NCBI GenBank assembly: GCA_034670405.1
Contig: JAXDDX010000003.1
Location: 8,312,501 to 8,376,500, forward strand
Direction of reading: 5' to 3'
Length of the DNA: 64,000 nucleotides
Origin: Hoplostethus atlanticus
Lineage: Eukaryota > Chordata > Actinopteri > Trachichthyiformes > Trachichthyidae
The notes beneath the pieces were generated by a model. That model was not told the origin of the DNA. It worked only from the letters and a program-made list of their open reading frames with translations, and did no database searches. The translations under genes were made by a program, and so were the position numbers. Of the stretch, positions 47,375 to 60,164 are shown one piece after another; within the stretch, counting starts at the first letter, position 1; every line of letters starts with the position of its first letter.

Positions 47375-47857
47375 CGAAAACGCTGTATGCTTGGTAAATT
47401 TTCCTCAGCAGTTGGAAAATGACTGATTTTTATACCAACTGTAGGTGTGGAACCACTTGATACCAGTTTCTAGGCTTATCGTCAACTCCTGCTGCTACTG
47501 TGGTGTGGTAGGGCTGTCGCCTCTGTGCTCTGTCACACAGGAGAAGGTTCCCCTCTTGTGGTCAAAAAGTTGAATAGCATACAAGCGACCTCACCTGGGT
47601 TGATAAAATAACAATACACGTCTGTGTTGGATACTCCGAGTGGCCAATGAACCAGCTGTTTCGCATCTAATCACTCCGTGCCAAAACGACGCGACTCCTG
47701 AATTACTGCAGAAAAACACTCAGTTGATCAAGGTTTCAAGATTTTTCCAATATGACCTTTAGTTTATTCGAAGAGCACGAGATTTGTGGTTGCTGGTTCT
47801 ATAAAAGCCTCCTCGGGTCAGAGACTGAACGGCAATCTTACTACACGCTAGCCTGCG

Positions 47858-48104
47858 ATGCTGGCTACAGACGTTACTATGGTTACAGTCCTGCTACAGT
47901 GTAGCCATAAATGCTAGCTACAGACGTTTCTATGGTTACAGTTCTACCGTGTAGCCGTGGATGCTAGCTACAGACGTTTCTATGGTTACAGTCCTGCTAC
48001 AGTGTAGCTCATGGATGCTCGCTACAGCCGTTACTATGGTTACAGTCTTGCTACATTATATCCGTGAATGCTAGCTACAGACGTTTCTATGGTTACAGTT
48101 GTGC
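47858..48104. repeat. Minisatellite: five units of 50-54 bp
   Basis: The core ctatggttacag recurs at 47877, 47930, 47980, 48034 and 48087. Each unit has the form atgctagctacagacgttt, ctatggttacagt, cctgctacagtgtagccgtg with small changes. Confidence 0.92.
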
Positions 48105-50718
48105 GGCACTATTTTATTTTTTGGTGGAAGCGTGTAAATAATTTTAGCTTGCGATAACATTATTTTAAATCAATATTTCATGTCAGATGATTAATGTCTT
48201 TGGTAAGGAGCTGCGCAGTAAACAGGATAATATAACTGGTCATTATCGCTTATAGAGGCTGGGGCCAAAGTGAATAAGATCACTTCTCACTTCTCCATTA
48301 TTAATGAAAGACAAACACTTCCACTTTGAGAGACTTTATGAAGAAAGACTGGTTCTCTACACTTCATGCAGCTCAGAAACTGTTAATCAATGACATAATC
48401 AGTAGGCTCCATACATGATCTCATGTTATGAAATATATTAAATGTCCTAAATTCTGTACATGTAGAGTAAGCTACACAAAAGACATTTTACCAATGTGAG
48501 TCATGTCTGATGCTTCACAACAGCACTGTCTACATGTTGAATATTTTATTTTGAAATGCTTTTTTCAAAGCTATATCATTAGGAGCTAAACTAGTTTACT
48601 GATCATAAAGATGCAATAAATGTTTATACAGTATCTATAAAATATTGACCCCCATCTCATGAACTACAAATTTGTTCAAAACGCATTTGAGTTTCGTAGT
48701 TTCTATCAAAGTGGAAGGGAAATCCAAGAAATGCCAAAGAAATAATGAAACTTCATGTGAAAGTGTAATATTTCATAAAGAAAAATCTATAAATATGTCT
48801 TCACCCCTTTTACACACTAAATTGTCTCACTGGCAAAACTTTTGTTCAACATTTCATGACATATACAGTCCTCATCTTTCCTTTATAATTAAAGTAATAA
48901 TCTGTGACATTTTCAGATAAATACATTTCCACTTTGCTACTCTCTATTGCCAATTGATATAACACAACAGTGATTCACGCAATACCCAGTTCATGAAAGC
49001 TGCTACATTTGCAGTGGCAGCGTGTCTTCACCTCGATTTCATGCCATGCCAACATTGGTAAAGTGTTTGTGGATTGTTTTCTTAAAACAACATGAGGAGG
49101 ATTTAGTAACTGGATATAAAAAACACAGTTGCTAAAAGCTGTTCAAAGGGAGGATGTATGAATTGTTTGAACACTGAAAAAAGTTCTATTGGAAAGATCT
49201 GTACTACAACAAATGCATCAGTACATGCAAACATTTTGTGGCAAACACCTTCCTGGGACCTTCCTGAGCACATGTCTGATGATTTAGTCATACATCCATT
49301 TGTCAGTTGTGACTTACAAGGACACAGTTAAGATATAAATGGAAATTTTGGTCAACCACATTTTTCTGTGTCATGTTCCAACCTGCCTCAGGACATGTCA
49401 TAAAAAAAGTGTATCTGGAATGTCCAGCACACGCTAGTCTGGCAGTCCACTCAATTATGTGTTAGGTCTACATTTTAATTTGGTACTGACCATGAATCAC
49501 AGCGTCATTTGGCAAGACGGCTGAAGCCAGAGGCAAAAAAGGAGAAGCAGGCAGGGTCATGGAGTGGAGGAGACTGATGGGCAAGGGAAGGAAAAGAATA
49601 GGCTAAGTATCAATGAGCATTTTGAGAAGGAGCAGACAGTCCTATGATGTACTTTTGGGTGTAGCTGACCCAGCTCACATACCTGCTAGCACCTTTGAGT
49701 GGAACACCTCGCTTTGCTTTCGGTCTGAGACGTGGCCCAAAAGCAAGTTTCACAAGCCAGACATTTCCAGTCAATAACATTATTTCTTAAAGATAAAAGT
49801 AAAATTGATCAAATGTAATTCAATTTAAAATGCAGGGTGTCAAACGAGACAATTTTACCTCCCAACAAAGGTGTGGGGAAATAGTCTACCGAATGTGTGC
49901 TCCTCTGAAATACGCTTTATCTGTAGACTTCTTCTTTTGTTATTCAAACCTAGAAGAGAGATGGAATGAGAGATCCTTACCGAATGATGTATCCCTGACA
50001 GCACATGAGGCGTTTACTGTCCACACATCAGTGGCAGTATTGTTAGAAACCATTGCCTCCTGTAGTCTGCCCTGTACTGACACACAAGAGGCGAATAATA
50101 ACTTGCAAAGGCTCATGTATTAGCCCATTATTTACAATATGAAATAGACAGGCCAGGTGAATCGAGATGAAAGCTTTGATCCCTTATTTATTTAACTTCT
50201 CAAATCCTCCTCAGTTACTAAGAGGAGATGTAGATGATTGAAGGGGGATTAAGGTTAACAAAGGATTTTTAGGCCTTGAGACAATGGAGGTATGGGATTT
50301 GCAAAAAAATAGATTCCTAATACTTAGGCAAGGCGTTCCTATTAACTCCAGAGTATCATATAGCACCCACGTTGACCCCAGTCTGTCTCTAGAAATAATT
50401 CATTAGTTACTTGTCCATTAATTTGTCTGCTTTCTCAGTAGTACTGCCTCCATTTGCTCTTGCTTGTAGAGACATCACACAAGTGTTGTACAGTCCTTGC
50501 ATTAACAAATGAACAGTATATCTTGACATTTGGTCATTTGTGGCTTGGAAAATGATAGGCTGTCCCATCTAATCTGTCACTTTTATCTGGAGATGCTGAA
50601 ACCCTAACTGTCCATTCCCCAACAACACCAAACCGGACAGCCGTACACCCACACAATCTCTGGATTCCCCCCTCACCGCACCCTGTTGAACTGGAATCCA
50701 GCTACTTTAAGTCTGTCC

Positions 50719-50868
50719 CAGTGGTTTTCAATCCTGGCCCTTGAGTACCACAGCCCTGCTTGTTTCCTACCCTACCGGGAGGTTAATTGTATCTACCTTA
50801 CATCCCGGGTGTAAATCAGTCCCAGATGAGACAGCTAAAGTGAAAACCAGCAGGAGTGAGAACCACTG
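50719..50868. mobile_element. hAT-type MITE (150 bp)
   Basis: Starts CAGTGGTTTTCAATCC and ends GTGAGAACCACTG, Charlie-like hAT termini. Flanked by gtctgtcc (50711-50718) and gtctaccc (50869-50876), an 8-bp duplication with two mismatches. Sequence just to the right (50884-50965) may be part of a second, truncated element. Confidence 0.75.
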
Positions 50869-50999
50869 GTCTACCCCATAGATCAGTGGTGGGACACCAA
50901 TGTGCCATAGCAGGCCATGAGTATGCAGGTTTTCATTCCAACCAAACACTACACTGATTAGTTCCTTGTCTCCGGTTGAAGGTTTTGCGCTGTTTGGAC

Positions 51000-51390
51000 T
51001 TTTTGTGCACTATTGAGTCTCAGGCATCTATGCTCCACAATGCTCTTATTCCATGTACTTCCTACTCTGGATAACTATCTCAGGGTACACTGGTCCAATG
51101 CACTGCTGGACACTCAACAGTCACACTGTATCCCATGCTGCTTGACTGAACAGTGACTGAACACTGAATGTATATTTGTGGAGGGTTATGTATAGTTGAC
51201 TGTCTATTGTATGTCTTGAAACGGCGCCTTGCACTGTATGAGTTTCTGTGGTCGCTGTACGAGCTATGTCAACATGTACTGCGTTACTATGTTAGTTTGT
51301 CTTTGCACTAATGCCACTAAGACATTTCTAGTTTACAGTACTCTGCAAATAGTGACTCTGATTCTGCCCATACTGGATAGATCCTAATTA
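51000..51390. repeat. Possible decayed LINE 3' end
   Basis: Ends gcaaatagtgactctgattc, like the tails of fish L2/CR1 elements (aataaagtgattctgattct). No coding sequence. Weak evidence. Confidence 0.25.
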
Positions 51391-51453
51391 CATTCAACAG
51401 GGACAATCAATGTGAAAATAAAAGACCACAATATAATAAGTCAACAATGAAGT

Positions 51454-51464
51454 TTTATTTTATT
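51454..51464 (-). promoter_or_regulatory. dynll2 polyadenylation signal
   Basis: Two overlapping AATAAA hexamers on the minus strand (51459-51464 and 51454-51459). They imply a 3' UTR of about 1.7 kb (51440-53156), in line with the long 3' UTR of vertebrate DYNLL2. Confidence 0.6.
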
Positions 51465-53156
51465 GAGTTTATAAGATTTTGGTTCTTTAGTAACCTATTG
51501 AATAATTCTAATGGAGTGCAATTGTACTCAAGCCAGTTATAGTTGAGAGCAATGACAGGCACACGTTTTGTGCAAATTTTACAGCATTGGAACGGCTCCT
51601 ACACATACACAGCAAAAATACATGCCAGAGGAAAACAATACTAAATCAATTTACATTGACAATAGTTAGGAAGACATTCCTTGAAAACAATGTCAATCCA
51701 AGCAAACAATTTTTAAATACACATTTCGTCCATTGCTGGAATACAGGAAAGGACAAGTGAGTAAACATTCAGTCCTTTATGCACAGCAAGAGACGTGTGG
51801 TGTTATCCAAGTCAACTCCAGTGAACCCATTCCATCAGCATTCAGACATTGTGCATTGCTAGTCCTACCTATTATCTTAATGCTGACATGACCAAATGAA
51901 AATCCAAAAATCAGTGTCCTAGACGAGGTATAAACCTACTCAGAGTTGCACAATGCTTGAAGTAGCAAGTCTGAACTTCAAATGCAATACGTTTGTCTTT
52001 CCTGCGTGTCTGGCAGTATCCTCACAACGCAAAAACAAAGGTTTGGGGTAATGCATCTAGATGGTATCACAAGCCACGTAAGACAATACAACCAACTGAA
52101 AGACAGGGGCCTTCATAGAGTTTACACTGTAGGAGGCCTGTGGGGGGGCAGGTGTATTCTCCAAATCACCCTCTAAAAGCCTGTCTATAGTAATTTCTGG
52201 AACAAAGAACTGACACTGCCTCAGTCCAATCTACATTTGTATCACATAGTCAATAAATGTGAGACTTAGGTTATGCAAATAATTTAGCTCCGAGACAAGC
52301 TTTTGCTTGTGTAATAGTCTGATGACACCAGTTAAAATGACATTGTGGTATTTGCTTCCAAACATGCACAAACAGACTTGGGAGAGTGAAATGTTGGTAG
52401 CTCAACTGGGAGACTTCAGTAACAAGTCGGTCGTGTTGACATTGTGTGGATTAGAGACTCAGGTCTTTGTATCCAAAATTTACTTACTCCACCTATACAC
52501 AGTGAACATTAAGAGGGAAAACTATTTCACTTAGCGTCATATCACTTTGAAAAGCTTGTGCTGACGGAATTGTTTTGTCAAGTTTGTCTGATAGAATGAC
52601 AACATCTTCGCTTTTCTAAAAGCGGCCATGATGAACGGTCAAAATTCACACCTACTCAGTGTTCTAAAACATGACCCGGGGAAGTGTTTGTAAAACAAAA
52701 ATTTGTAACTGCTGTTCATCATCACATAATAAATCTCGGTGTTGTTGGACAGATAATCATGTGTTGTTTTAACTGGTGCACACAATTTATTTTTGCCACG
52801 TAAACCGACAGCTGGAGTCTCATTTAAACAGGGTCTGGCAATGCCACTTCTGAAGGAAAGCAGATGCACCACTACATTCTCTAACTTTCCTTTATTATAC
52901 AATCAAGGGCCACATTTAAATCTTTTACAACCTAGGTTTAACAGCATCAACAAAAACTACTTCAGTTGCATTCAAATGGCAACTATCAAAAAGTAAACTT
53001 ACTGTAACATACATATTAAATAGTGTATAGTCCATGCAATTGCGCACGGCCGGTTTGCATTGTTATGGTATGTCATTATCTGTGTATGGGAGACATCAGC
53101 CACCAGTGCATTCCCGTTACGGTTCAGGGAGAAACTCCACACCTCACAGAAACTTC

Positions 53157-53733
<577 letters not shown>

Positions 53734-54308
53734 GATGTCTGCTGAAAAGAAAATATTCACTCAAACGCATTGCACTGAAATGAACACCGCACGTGGTGAT
53801 TTAACGTGCAACCCACGACACTTCCACCGCCAAATGGATAATCGCGGTAGGCCAACATCAGGGGGCTTCAATCATACGCAAAAAAAATGCCATCTGCTAA
53901 ACTGGTGGCGACATAAATTTTTCGTCAACATATAAACCTAGTTATTTATTCGTCAACTTTCTCCACTAGACGACGATGACTTGAGCGTTGCATAGATTGG
54001 CTGTGAAACTTGATACAGGTGGAGTTAAATTACTTGGCAAAATCACTTTCCGATATAGGCAGGTTCTTCTACATAAGCATTGTTTGACACCAAGTCTTAT
54101 CAGTGTTACGGTTAATGGCCTGTTCACCAAAATACGTCTGCTATTGTCGTCAACTTCAAGCCCCACAGCCCACATGCCTGTTAAGTCGCAGCCTATATGA
54201 ATTAAGCCACATTCATTGAAAGCTCGCCATCTGGGAAACTCGCATCAAATTGTGAAGACATACAAGTCAATGTGTCGCCTTTATAGGTATAGGAAATCTG
54301 TCACTCAC

Positions 54309-54420
54309 CTTCTATTGGCCCCCTGAACACTTTTCTTTCACAAATTGGTATTTCACCTCGCCGGGGGCTTTGGGGGTTTAGGTTTTGATCTTGCTGCGAC
54401 TATTTTTTAAAGATTTAGAC
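54309..54420 (-). other. dynll2: Probable dynll2 5' noncoding exon and promoter
   Basis: A strong donor (AGAAG|GTGAGT) ends at 54309, and no gene but dynll2 lies downstream on this strand. The upstream limit is a guess. A G-rich run (54673-54696) lies about 250 bp further upstream. Confidence 0.45.
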
Positions 54421-55921
54421 AATAACCATGTAGGTAGCCTATGTACTCTGCTATAACAGCTCCCCCGCCCTCTGCTGCGTGCTGCACCCTTCCATTGGCT
54501 GAGAAGCAACCTCTCGCTGTGTTGTAAGCGTTTTTCTTCAGCTCCTGTCTGCCAGCATCTTATTTCATCCCACAATGCATCATTGACAATACACCACTGA
54601 CTGTGGGCTAAAAGCAACGAGACCTTGGCTGTAGATATCACTTGGCTACATTGTGGTATCATCAGTTACCGTCGGGGGTGGGGTTGGGGGGGGTGGCGAA
54701 GTATAAACATTGCCAAGTCATTGTAACAATATAAACACCAGGGCTGTAGTGCAATGGTTGTCCATATTAATTCTCAACCTGCAGCATGGGAATTACACAA
54801 CAAACTGGCAGTAATTCATAGTACACTACTCATGTGTTCTCTTCAATTCATGATTTCCACACTTAAACTGTAAAAAGGTATACTTCCACCATGTTTCCAA
54901 ACAGTGTTTCAGGCATGGTATTGTATTGGCCTACAGACTTGATTAGGCAGTGGGTGGAACAATGGCAAATTGTATGTCTTATAAAAAAAGAAAGGAAAAA
55001 AATCAGTCTTTCTTCACACGCACACAAATGGAATATAAAAGCTCAATGTGGTTTACCATTACAAATAAAAAACAAACTAAAAAATGCACTTTTAAAGTAT
55101 TTTATTGAAAATGCTAAGAGAAAAGTAAGATTAAGCAAGAGATACAAACTACTCCCAAATGAAACCCCCAACCTCCCCAATTTAATTCCCTCATACCAGG
55201 CATCTACGATTCCATCCTTTGATCCAACTTCCTGGTCCTGAGTTTCGTTTTCTTGTAAATAAAGCCATATCATTCAAAAAATTAAGATAGATAGGCTAAT
55301 GAAAAAGTTGCTCTGGGACTCCATAATTAGTTCCGAATCAACTCATTTGATTCCTGGAAAACGGATCCCGTTCCAAGCATCCATCCTTGCCTATCCCTTC
55401 CCTAATCGATCCACTCATCCAGCTCCAAGGATTGGGATCCACTGAGCCACTCCTCCAATCAAAACCTTGAAATACCAGGAAGAAAATCAGAGGCAAACCG
55501 TTAGAATAATGTCAGATTTGGGCCTAATCCAATGTTTCATGTTACTGTTCAAGAAAAATGCCAATGAGCACCAAAACTATTATTCCCTGTAGTCAAACAT
55601 TTAACCAGTGAAAAGATTTAAGCTGGGACCCCCCCCAAATAGTATTTTGGATTCTTCATGTGACAGTTAAGATGTTACACAATTACATTGTCACAATGTT
55701 GACTTAAGAGTTGCTCATTCTGGAACAAGACCAGAGTAGCACGTAAAAACAAAAACATGAATTAAAGCACATTAGGCTTTGTTAAATTATGACATGCAAC
55801 GTTCGGCAACCAATCAAAACCTCAATTTATGGAATATGAAGCGTACCATAGCCTCGACCTGACTCCTCCTGATTTAGATGTCCTATCCTGACCATACAAA
55901 TGAAATGTGCTCCACAATGGT

Positions 55922-55927
55922 TTTATT
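55922..55927 (-). promoter_or_regulatory. srsf1 polyadenylation signal
   Basis: AATAAA on the minus strand, 33 nt after a strong splice acceptor (55961) in the 3' UTR. A second AATAAA at about 55101-55106 could serve a longer 3' UTR. Confidence 0.55.
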
Positions 55928-55960
55928 CCAAATCATTCTTTAATCCTTATCTTCAGATGT

Positions 55961-56236
55961 CTAAAGGAAGACACAAGGGTAAAATACAGTTAAGCATTGG
56001 GCCCCCCACCCCAACCGCCCACCCCAGCCATCCCATGAGAAAAAAAAACACCTCAATTTTTCAACACTTGCAAAAACATTGAGTGCAACTTGTTACAACT
56101 CAACCTTTTTGAAGTTCAACACAGCACAATTTCTAATGTTGCAAAAATTGAGAAGACAGTCAAAAAAGGGGGGACCAAAACAAAGGACAAAGCAGCTGGA
56201 AAGGGTAGAAAAGGTGAAAGGGATACACCTACATAC
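55961..56236 (-). other. srsf1: Candidate srsf1 3' UTR intron
   Basis: Minus strand: donor CTTG|GTATGT at 56236 and acceptor TTGTGTCTTCCTTTAG|ACA ending at 55961, 276 bp apart. The donor lies 142 nt after the stop codon, so splicing it should make the mRNA a target of nonsense-mediated decay. SRSF1 controls its own level partly by splicing in its 3' UTR in mammals. Not confirmed by transcripts here. Confidence 0.5.
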
Positions 56237-56378
56237 CAAGATCATCCACAAGGACATCGGGACATGAAATGCAAAAATTAAAATCAATAGTTGACATCTG
56301 GAAAAACTCATAGGGGGTAAAAACAGGAGGGTATACAGGGGATTCTTCAAAAGGGCAAAACATCGGTGGTAGAAAGAT

Positions 56379-56576
56379 TTAGGAACGGGAGCGAGAACGG
56401 CTATGACGAGGTGAGTAGCGGGGTGATCCTCTGCCACGGGCACGGGAATTGCTGCGGCTCCGGCTGGCGCTGCGACTGCGGCTTCTGCTCCGGCTGCCAC
56501 GGCTACGGGAGCGTGATCTTCCATAACTTGGGCTGCGGGGACCATCTACTTTCACACGAATGTATGCAGTCTCACC
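56379..56576 (-). CDS. srsf1: srsf1 coding exon 4 (end of RRM2 and RS domain)
   Basis: 198 nt including TAA. Acceptor CTACCAG|GGTGAG. Encodes [20 protein letters not shown] and then the RS domain, with [15 protein letters not shown] at the end. Confidence 0.96.
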   Translation of the reverse strand, partial: GETAYIRVKVDGPRSPSYGRSRSRSRGSRSRSRSRSASRSRSNSRARGRGSPRYSPRHSRSRSRS

Positions 56577-58528
56577 CTGGTAGACACAAGAGAACTTGAC
56601 ATTGAAAAGACAACACCCTTGGCCTGCATTAGTGAAAGTGAAAACACCAGAGTTGGAAGTGAGGGCCAGGAAAGCTTCAAACATTGCCAAGTACTCACCT
56701 TGAAACAGGAAAGAAAACAAACTATCCATGACAATGAATCAAATCAGTACACATACCTCATGTGAGCGGAATTTGGTGTTGTCCAGTTTTCGAACGGCAT
56801 AGGTCATGTCTTCTTTGCGCACAAATTCTACAACCCCGGTCCCATCTCTGAAAACATCAGCATAACACACATCTCCAGCTTCACGCATGTGGTCCTTCAG
56901 GTCCTGCCAGCTGCCACTTTGGGGGAGCCCTGTAAAATGAAGTCAAGTGATGCATAGTTAACTTAACAACTTTTCTCACAGGCTAGTTTTCAATATGTGT
57001 TAGGACTGCATAATTAATCATATTTCCCACACTTAGTATTTGTAGAATTTGGCAATACTGAAACATTTTATTTAATCTAATTTAGTTGAAAATAGTCAAG
57101 ATGTTGATATAATTGACAAAAAAAAATTAAAAAAAATAACAAGTTACTGAAATCTCTAGCAAAATGTGGATTTTTATTTTAGCTGTAAAGTGCAGCCATA
57201 TTTATTTTGTTCAAAACTATAATAGCAGCCCCATACTACAGCTTCTTAGGCTGGATCATGAGGTGTAAGCTATCTATTGGACTTATTCACTCCCTTACAT
57301 GGGAAGCAGACATAACCAAGTAAGTTTCAAAGTGGGGTTCTTCTTGAAAATGTATTGATTTTAAGCATGATTTCACTTTGAGTTACTTGGAGCTTTTTCG
57401 TTGTAGTTTCCCCACTCAGACTAATGATATTTTCATATCAGTAACATTCAGTCAGATGGTGGTCCATGGTACAATCTTGTATGGGAGCCTAATGCATGAC
57501 TAGTTCGTTTGTTTACCTGAGACAATGACTCTGTACTCAGAGCGTCTGGATGGAGGCCCATATCTGCCCCTAGGAACAGTCGTTCCGCCGCCAAAACCGC
57601 CTCTGCCGGAACCCCTGCCGCTCCGCGGGAACTCCACACGCAGCCTGTAGCCGTCGTAGTCATATCCATCTCGTCCGTAAACTGCATCGTCTGCGTCCCT
57701 GGCAATTATAGATTAAATTTGCTCGTTAACACACGGACATTCTGGATGGCTAGCGAAGTTTAAGATGCACCTTTATAAGAGATGTCCATATGAACAAAAC
57801 ACTTGAAATCGGCTGCACACTTTATGGACACTCAGCCATGTTAGCAGCTAACGTTAGCTAATCCGTATTGCAAGCATGGACGCATGAACACAACTGGAGA
57901 GTATTTTGACCTCTAGTGTTACTTTTACAAGATATCAGTACCATTCACTGTGCAGTCGGTTTTCAATTGTTGCAAAAGAAACACACACTGGCGCTACATT
58001 TTGCAATACCGCCACTCAATCAAGCGCATGCATGTCCCGTATTATCTGCAGGCCAATAACAATGTGGCTTTCCGCGTTGCATGGAAATGTAGATGCACGC
58101 GGAAGCTTCAAGCACATGTTTTAAAATTCAACTATAACAATAGCGTTACATTACAATCGCTTGAAATACAAAATCAAAACCGAAACACACACCACGTTTT
58201 AGTTACAGGTGGGGCGAGATCTACTAAGTCCAGGCAATAGTCTGGGCCGCGAGTAATGTTAGCACACGAGTTAGTTAGCCGCTCAATATGGCTTTCTCTG
58301 GCCTAACTACCCATGCTAGCTAGCAAGAGCTCATTACCTGGGGTCTTCGAATTCAATAAAGGCGAAAGGAGGCCCCCCTCTGCGGTTTTTCAGATCGATA
58401 TCTCGAATTGCTCCATACTTGTAGAAAACATCCTCCACATCTTTGGTGCGAATATCAGGGGGTAGATTTCCGACATAAATTCGGCAATCGTTGTTCCCAG
58501 CAGGGCCTCGCACAACACCTCCCGACAT
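56379..58528 (-). CDS. srsf1: Serine/arginine-rich splicing factor 1 (ASF/SF2), complete
   Basis: Four coding exons: 58338-58528, 57517-57698, 56757-56929, 56379-56576; 744 nt, 247 aa (human 248). RRM1 spans about residues 15-90 with RNP-2 IYVGNL and the RNP-1-like FAFIEF; a short Gly/Arg linker follows; RRM2 (about 119-195) is a pseudo-RRM with the invariant SWQDLKD (131-137); the RS domain runs from about 198 with many Arg-Ser dipeptides and ends SRSRSRS. SRSF1 binds exonic enhancers and recruits U1 and U2AF; it acts in splicing, export and decay in nucleus and cytosol. The linker is shorter than in human and reads [17 protein letters not shown]. Two srsf1 copies exist in teleosts; I cannot say which this is. 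Confidence 0.96.
56757..56929 (-). CDS. srsf1: srsf1 coding exon 3 (RRM2)
   Basis: 173 nt. Acceptor TTTTACAG|GGCTCC, donor CATGAG|GTATGT. Encodes [40 protein letters not shown] and [25 protein letters not shown] is the RNA-binding helix signature. Confidence 0.96.
57517..57698 (-). CDS. srsf1: srsf1 coding exon 2 (end of RRM1 and linker)
   Basis: 182 nt. Acceptor TTGCCAG|GGACGC, donor TCTCAG|GTAAAC. Encodes [38 protein letters not shown] and the linker to YRVIVS. Confidence 0.95.
58338..58528 (-). CDS. srsf1: srsf1 coding exon 1 (most of RRM1)
   Basis: 191 nt. Encodes [60 protein letters not shown] and EDP. Donor CCCAG|GTAATG. A at -3 of the ATG. Confidence 0.96.
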
Positions 58529-58935
58529 CGTAGCTAGCTCGCTACAAGCTAACTTAAGCTAACGATTGTTGATATTTAGCTAGGCGAATTAGCAAGATTC
58601 TAAACGGTTAAACCAAGACGCTTATAAAATAACTCGCTATCGTTAAACGGAAACGAGGAAATAATCACACAAAATACAACGTTTGCTAATCCTAGTATAC
58701 AGGTTAACTACTCAGTAGACAGCATTGGCGATGCTGCTCCTTTCTCCCGTTTTTCTTCAGGAACCGCGCTTCTTTACTAAGGCATTCATGAATCCCGGAA
58801 ACGTGCACACTTAGAGACGAAATATCCGCTGCATCCGCCAAACGAAATAGTCCTCTAATTGAACAGGTGAATGTGATACTCCCAACAATCAAACTTTGGT
58901 TTCACAAATACAATGTAATATGTAAGCGCTACAAA

Positions 58936-59217
58936 CAGTGATGTAGTGGTAAATAAAAAGGTGGGTAATCATAGTTGGTGATCATAGTAAGGTAAACAAC
59001 CAATATAAACAAAATCAATTGTATTATCAGAAAATCATTACTTTCCTTAATTAACCTGTCCTCATGTAACTTGAATCTTAAGCTTAATACGTATTTTATA
59101 ATTTATATTGTCATTTTAAAAATATATGTCAATTTGAAAAGGTGGGTGAATTTTATTCTGCAAAGTAAAAGTTGGGCGAACTGAGTTTAGTTGGTTTTAC
59201 CCTCCACTACATTCCTG
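58936..59217. mobile_element. TIR element copy 2 (about 282 bp, non-autonomous)
   Basis: Left end CAGTGATGTAGTGGTAAA; right end, reverse-complemented, CAGGAATGTAGTGGAGGGTA. Same family and nearly the same length as 33475-33758, with which it shares aaacaaaatcaatt, tcagaaaa and a ttctgcaaagtaaaa-like block. Confidence 0.7.
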
Positions 59218-60158
59218 GTATAAAACTTAATGTTCAATCATCATTTAAGGGGTTCTTCACTGACCAACAAAGCTGATTTATTATTCATCTTGAATCCAGG
59301 TAACATAGGACATCATGTAGGTGTAATATGGGAGACTTCAATGTGGTTATACAAAAATAGACTGCCATTCCAAAATATTTATTCTTACGCACATGGGCGA
59401 ATTAACCCACCTGGGGGTAAACCTTAGGTAAATCAGAAACAGTTGACGATTGAATGGATCTCCTGCTCACTTTTCTCAAAGATAATGAATAGATGTTAGA
59501 TTAAATGCTCCATGTGTAGAAGAATTATCTTCTTTTGTTATTAATGAAAGGGATGGGTATCCAACACTTAACTCACTGTCCTGTATAATCAAACCCGTTG
59601 GCAAAAGTGGTTTTGGAGCATAACATGTTGTGTAACAATTAGTGAAAAGAAGATATCAGTATTTTTCATTCTATTTGATCCGGTGGCATATTGAGGATTT
59701 CAGAAAAGCTTTGTGTTGCGCAAACACTCAGGACTGAGGGTGTGGCATTATTGATTATTGAATTGATTCCTGTAGAGACTTGATCCCTGTTCATTTCATG
59801 TAGCCTGTTAGAAGTCTAATAACTCAGTCTGCTTTTTGTGATATCGAGGGAAATGGGCCAAAAACTGTATTGGACATTGATCATTTAGAATTGTAAAAAA
59901 GTAAACACAGGTTCTAAACAGCTTTCCAAGTCTTGGACATCAAGATGTCCAATATTCTCTGTAATAAACAATTGGTTTCAAAATCACTACTCTCTGGAAC
60001 CATTCGGAGGGCCAAATTTGTGAGTGCCTGGAGTGTCTCTTGTCTAGGATATACTAGTAGATGAGATACACTTACAATACTGTTACATCACATAACTTTG
60101 CATTTGACAATATTGTAACGTAATACAAAATGTCCACATAGATTATTACTGAACACTC
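59218..60158. other. Intergenic between aldoc 3' end and srsf1 promoter; nothing recognised
   Basis: About 0.9 kb of AT-rich sequence on the right of the TIR element. No exon, RNA gene or repeat that I could name. Confidence 0.5.
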
Positions 60159-60164
60159 TTTATT
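60159..60164 (-). promoter_or_regulatory. aldoc polyadenylation signal
   Basis: AATAAA on the minus strand, about 625 nt after the stop codon, in a suitable position to end a 3' UTR of about 0.65 kb. Other AT-rich hexamer variants lie nearby. Confidence 0.5.

Larger units (their letters stand above)
32800..51430. other. Gene desert between hnf1b and dynll2
   Basis: About 18.6 kb with no recognisable exon on either strand. It contains the repeats listed separately, plus stretches of balanced composition that look like conserved non-coding DNA (about 41540-41760, 45090-45150, 45700-46230). In vertebrates, deserts beside developmental regulators such as hnf1b often hold enhancers; this is inference. 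Confidence 0.55.

Noticed and set aside
56093..56545. 150-codon minus-strand frame overlapping srsf1 exon 4
   Set aside because: An alternate-frame shadow of the RS-domain exon and 3' UTR; Ala/Pro-rich because Arg-Ser codons are read out of frame.
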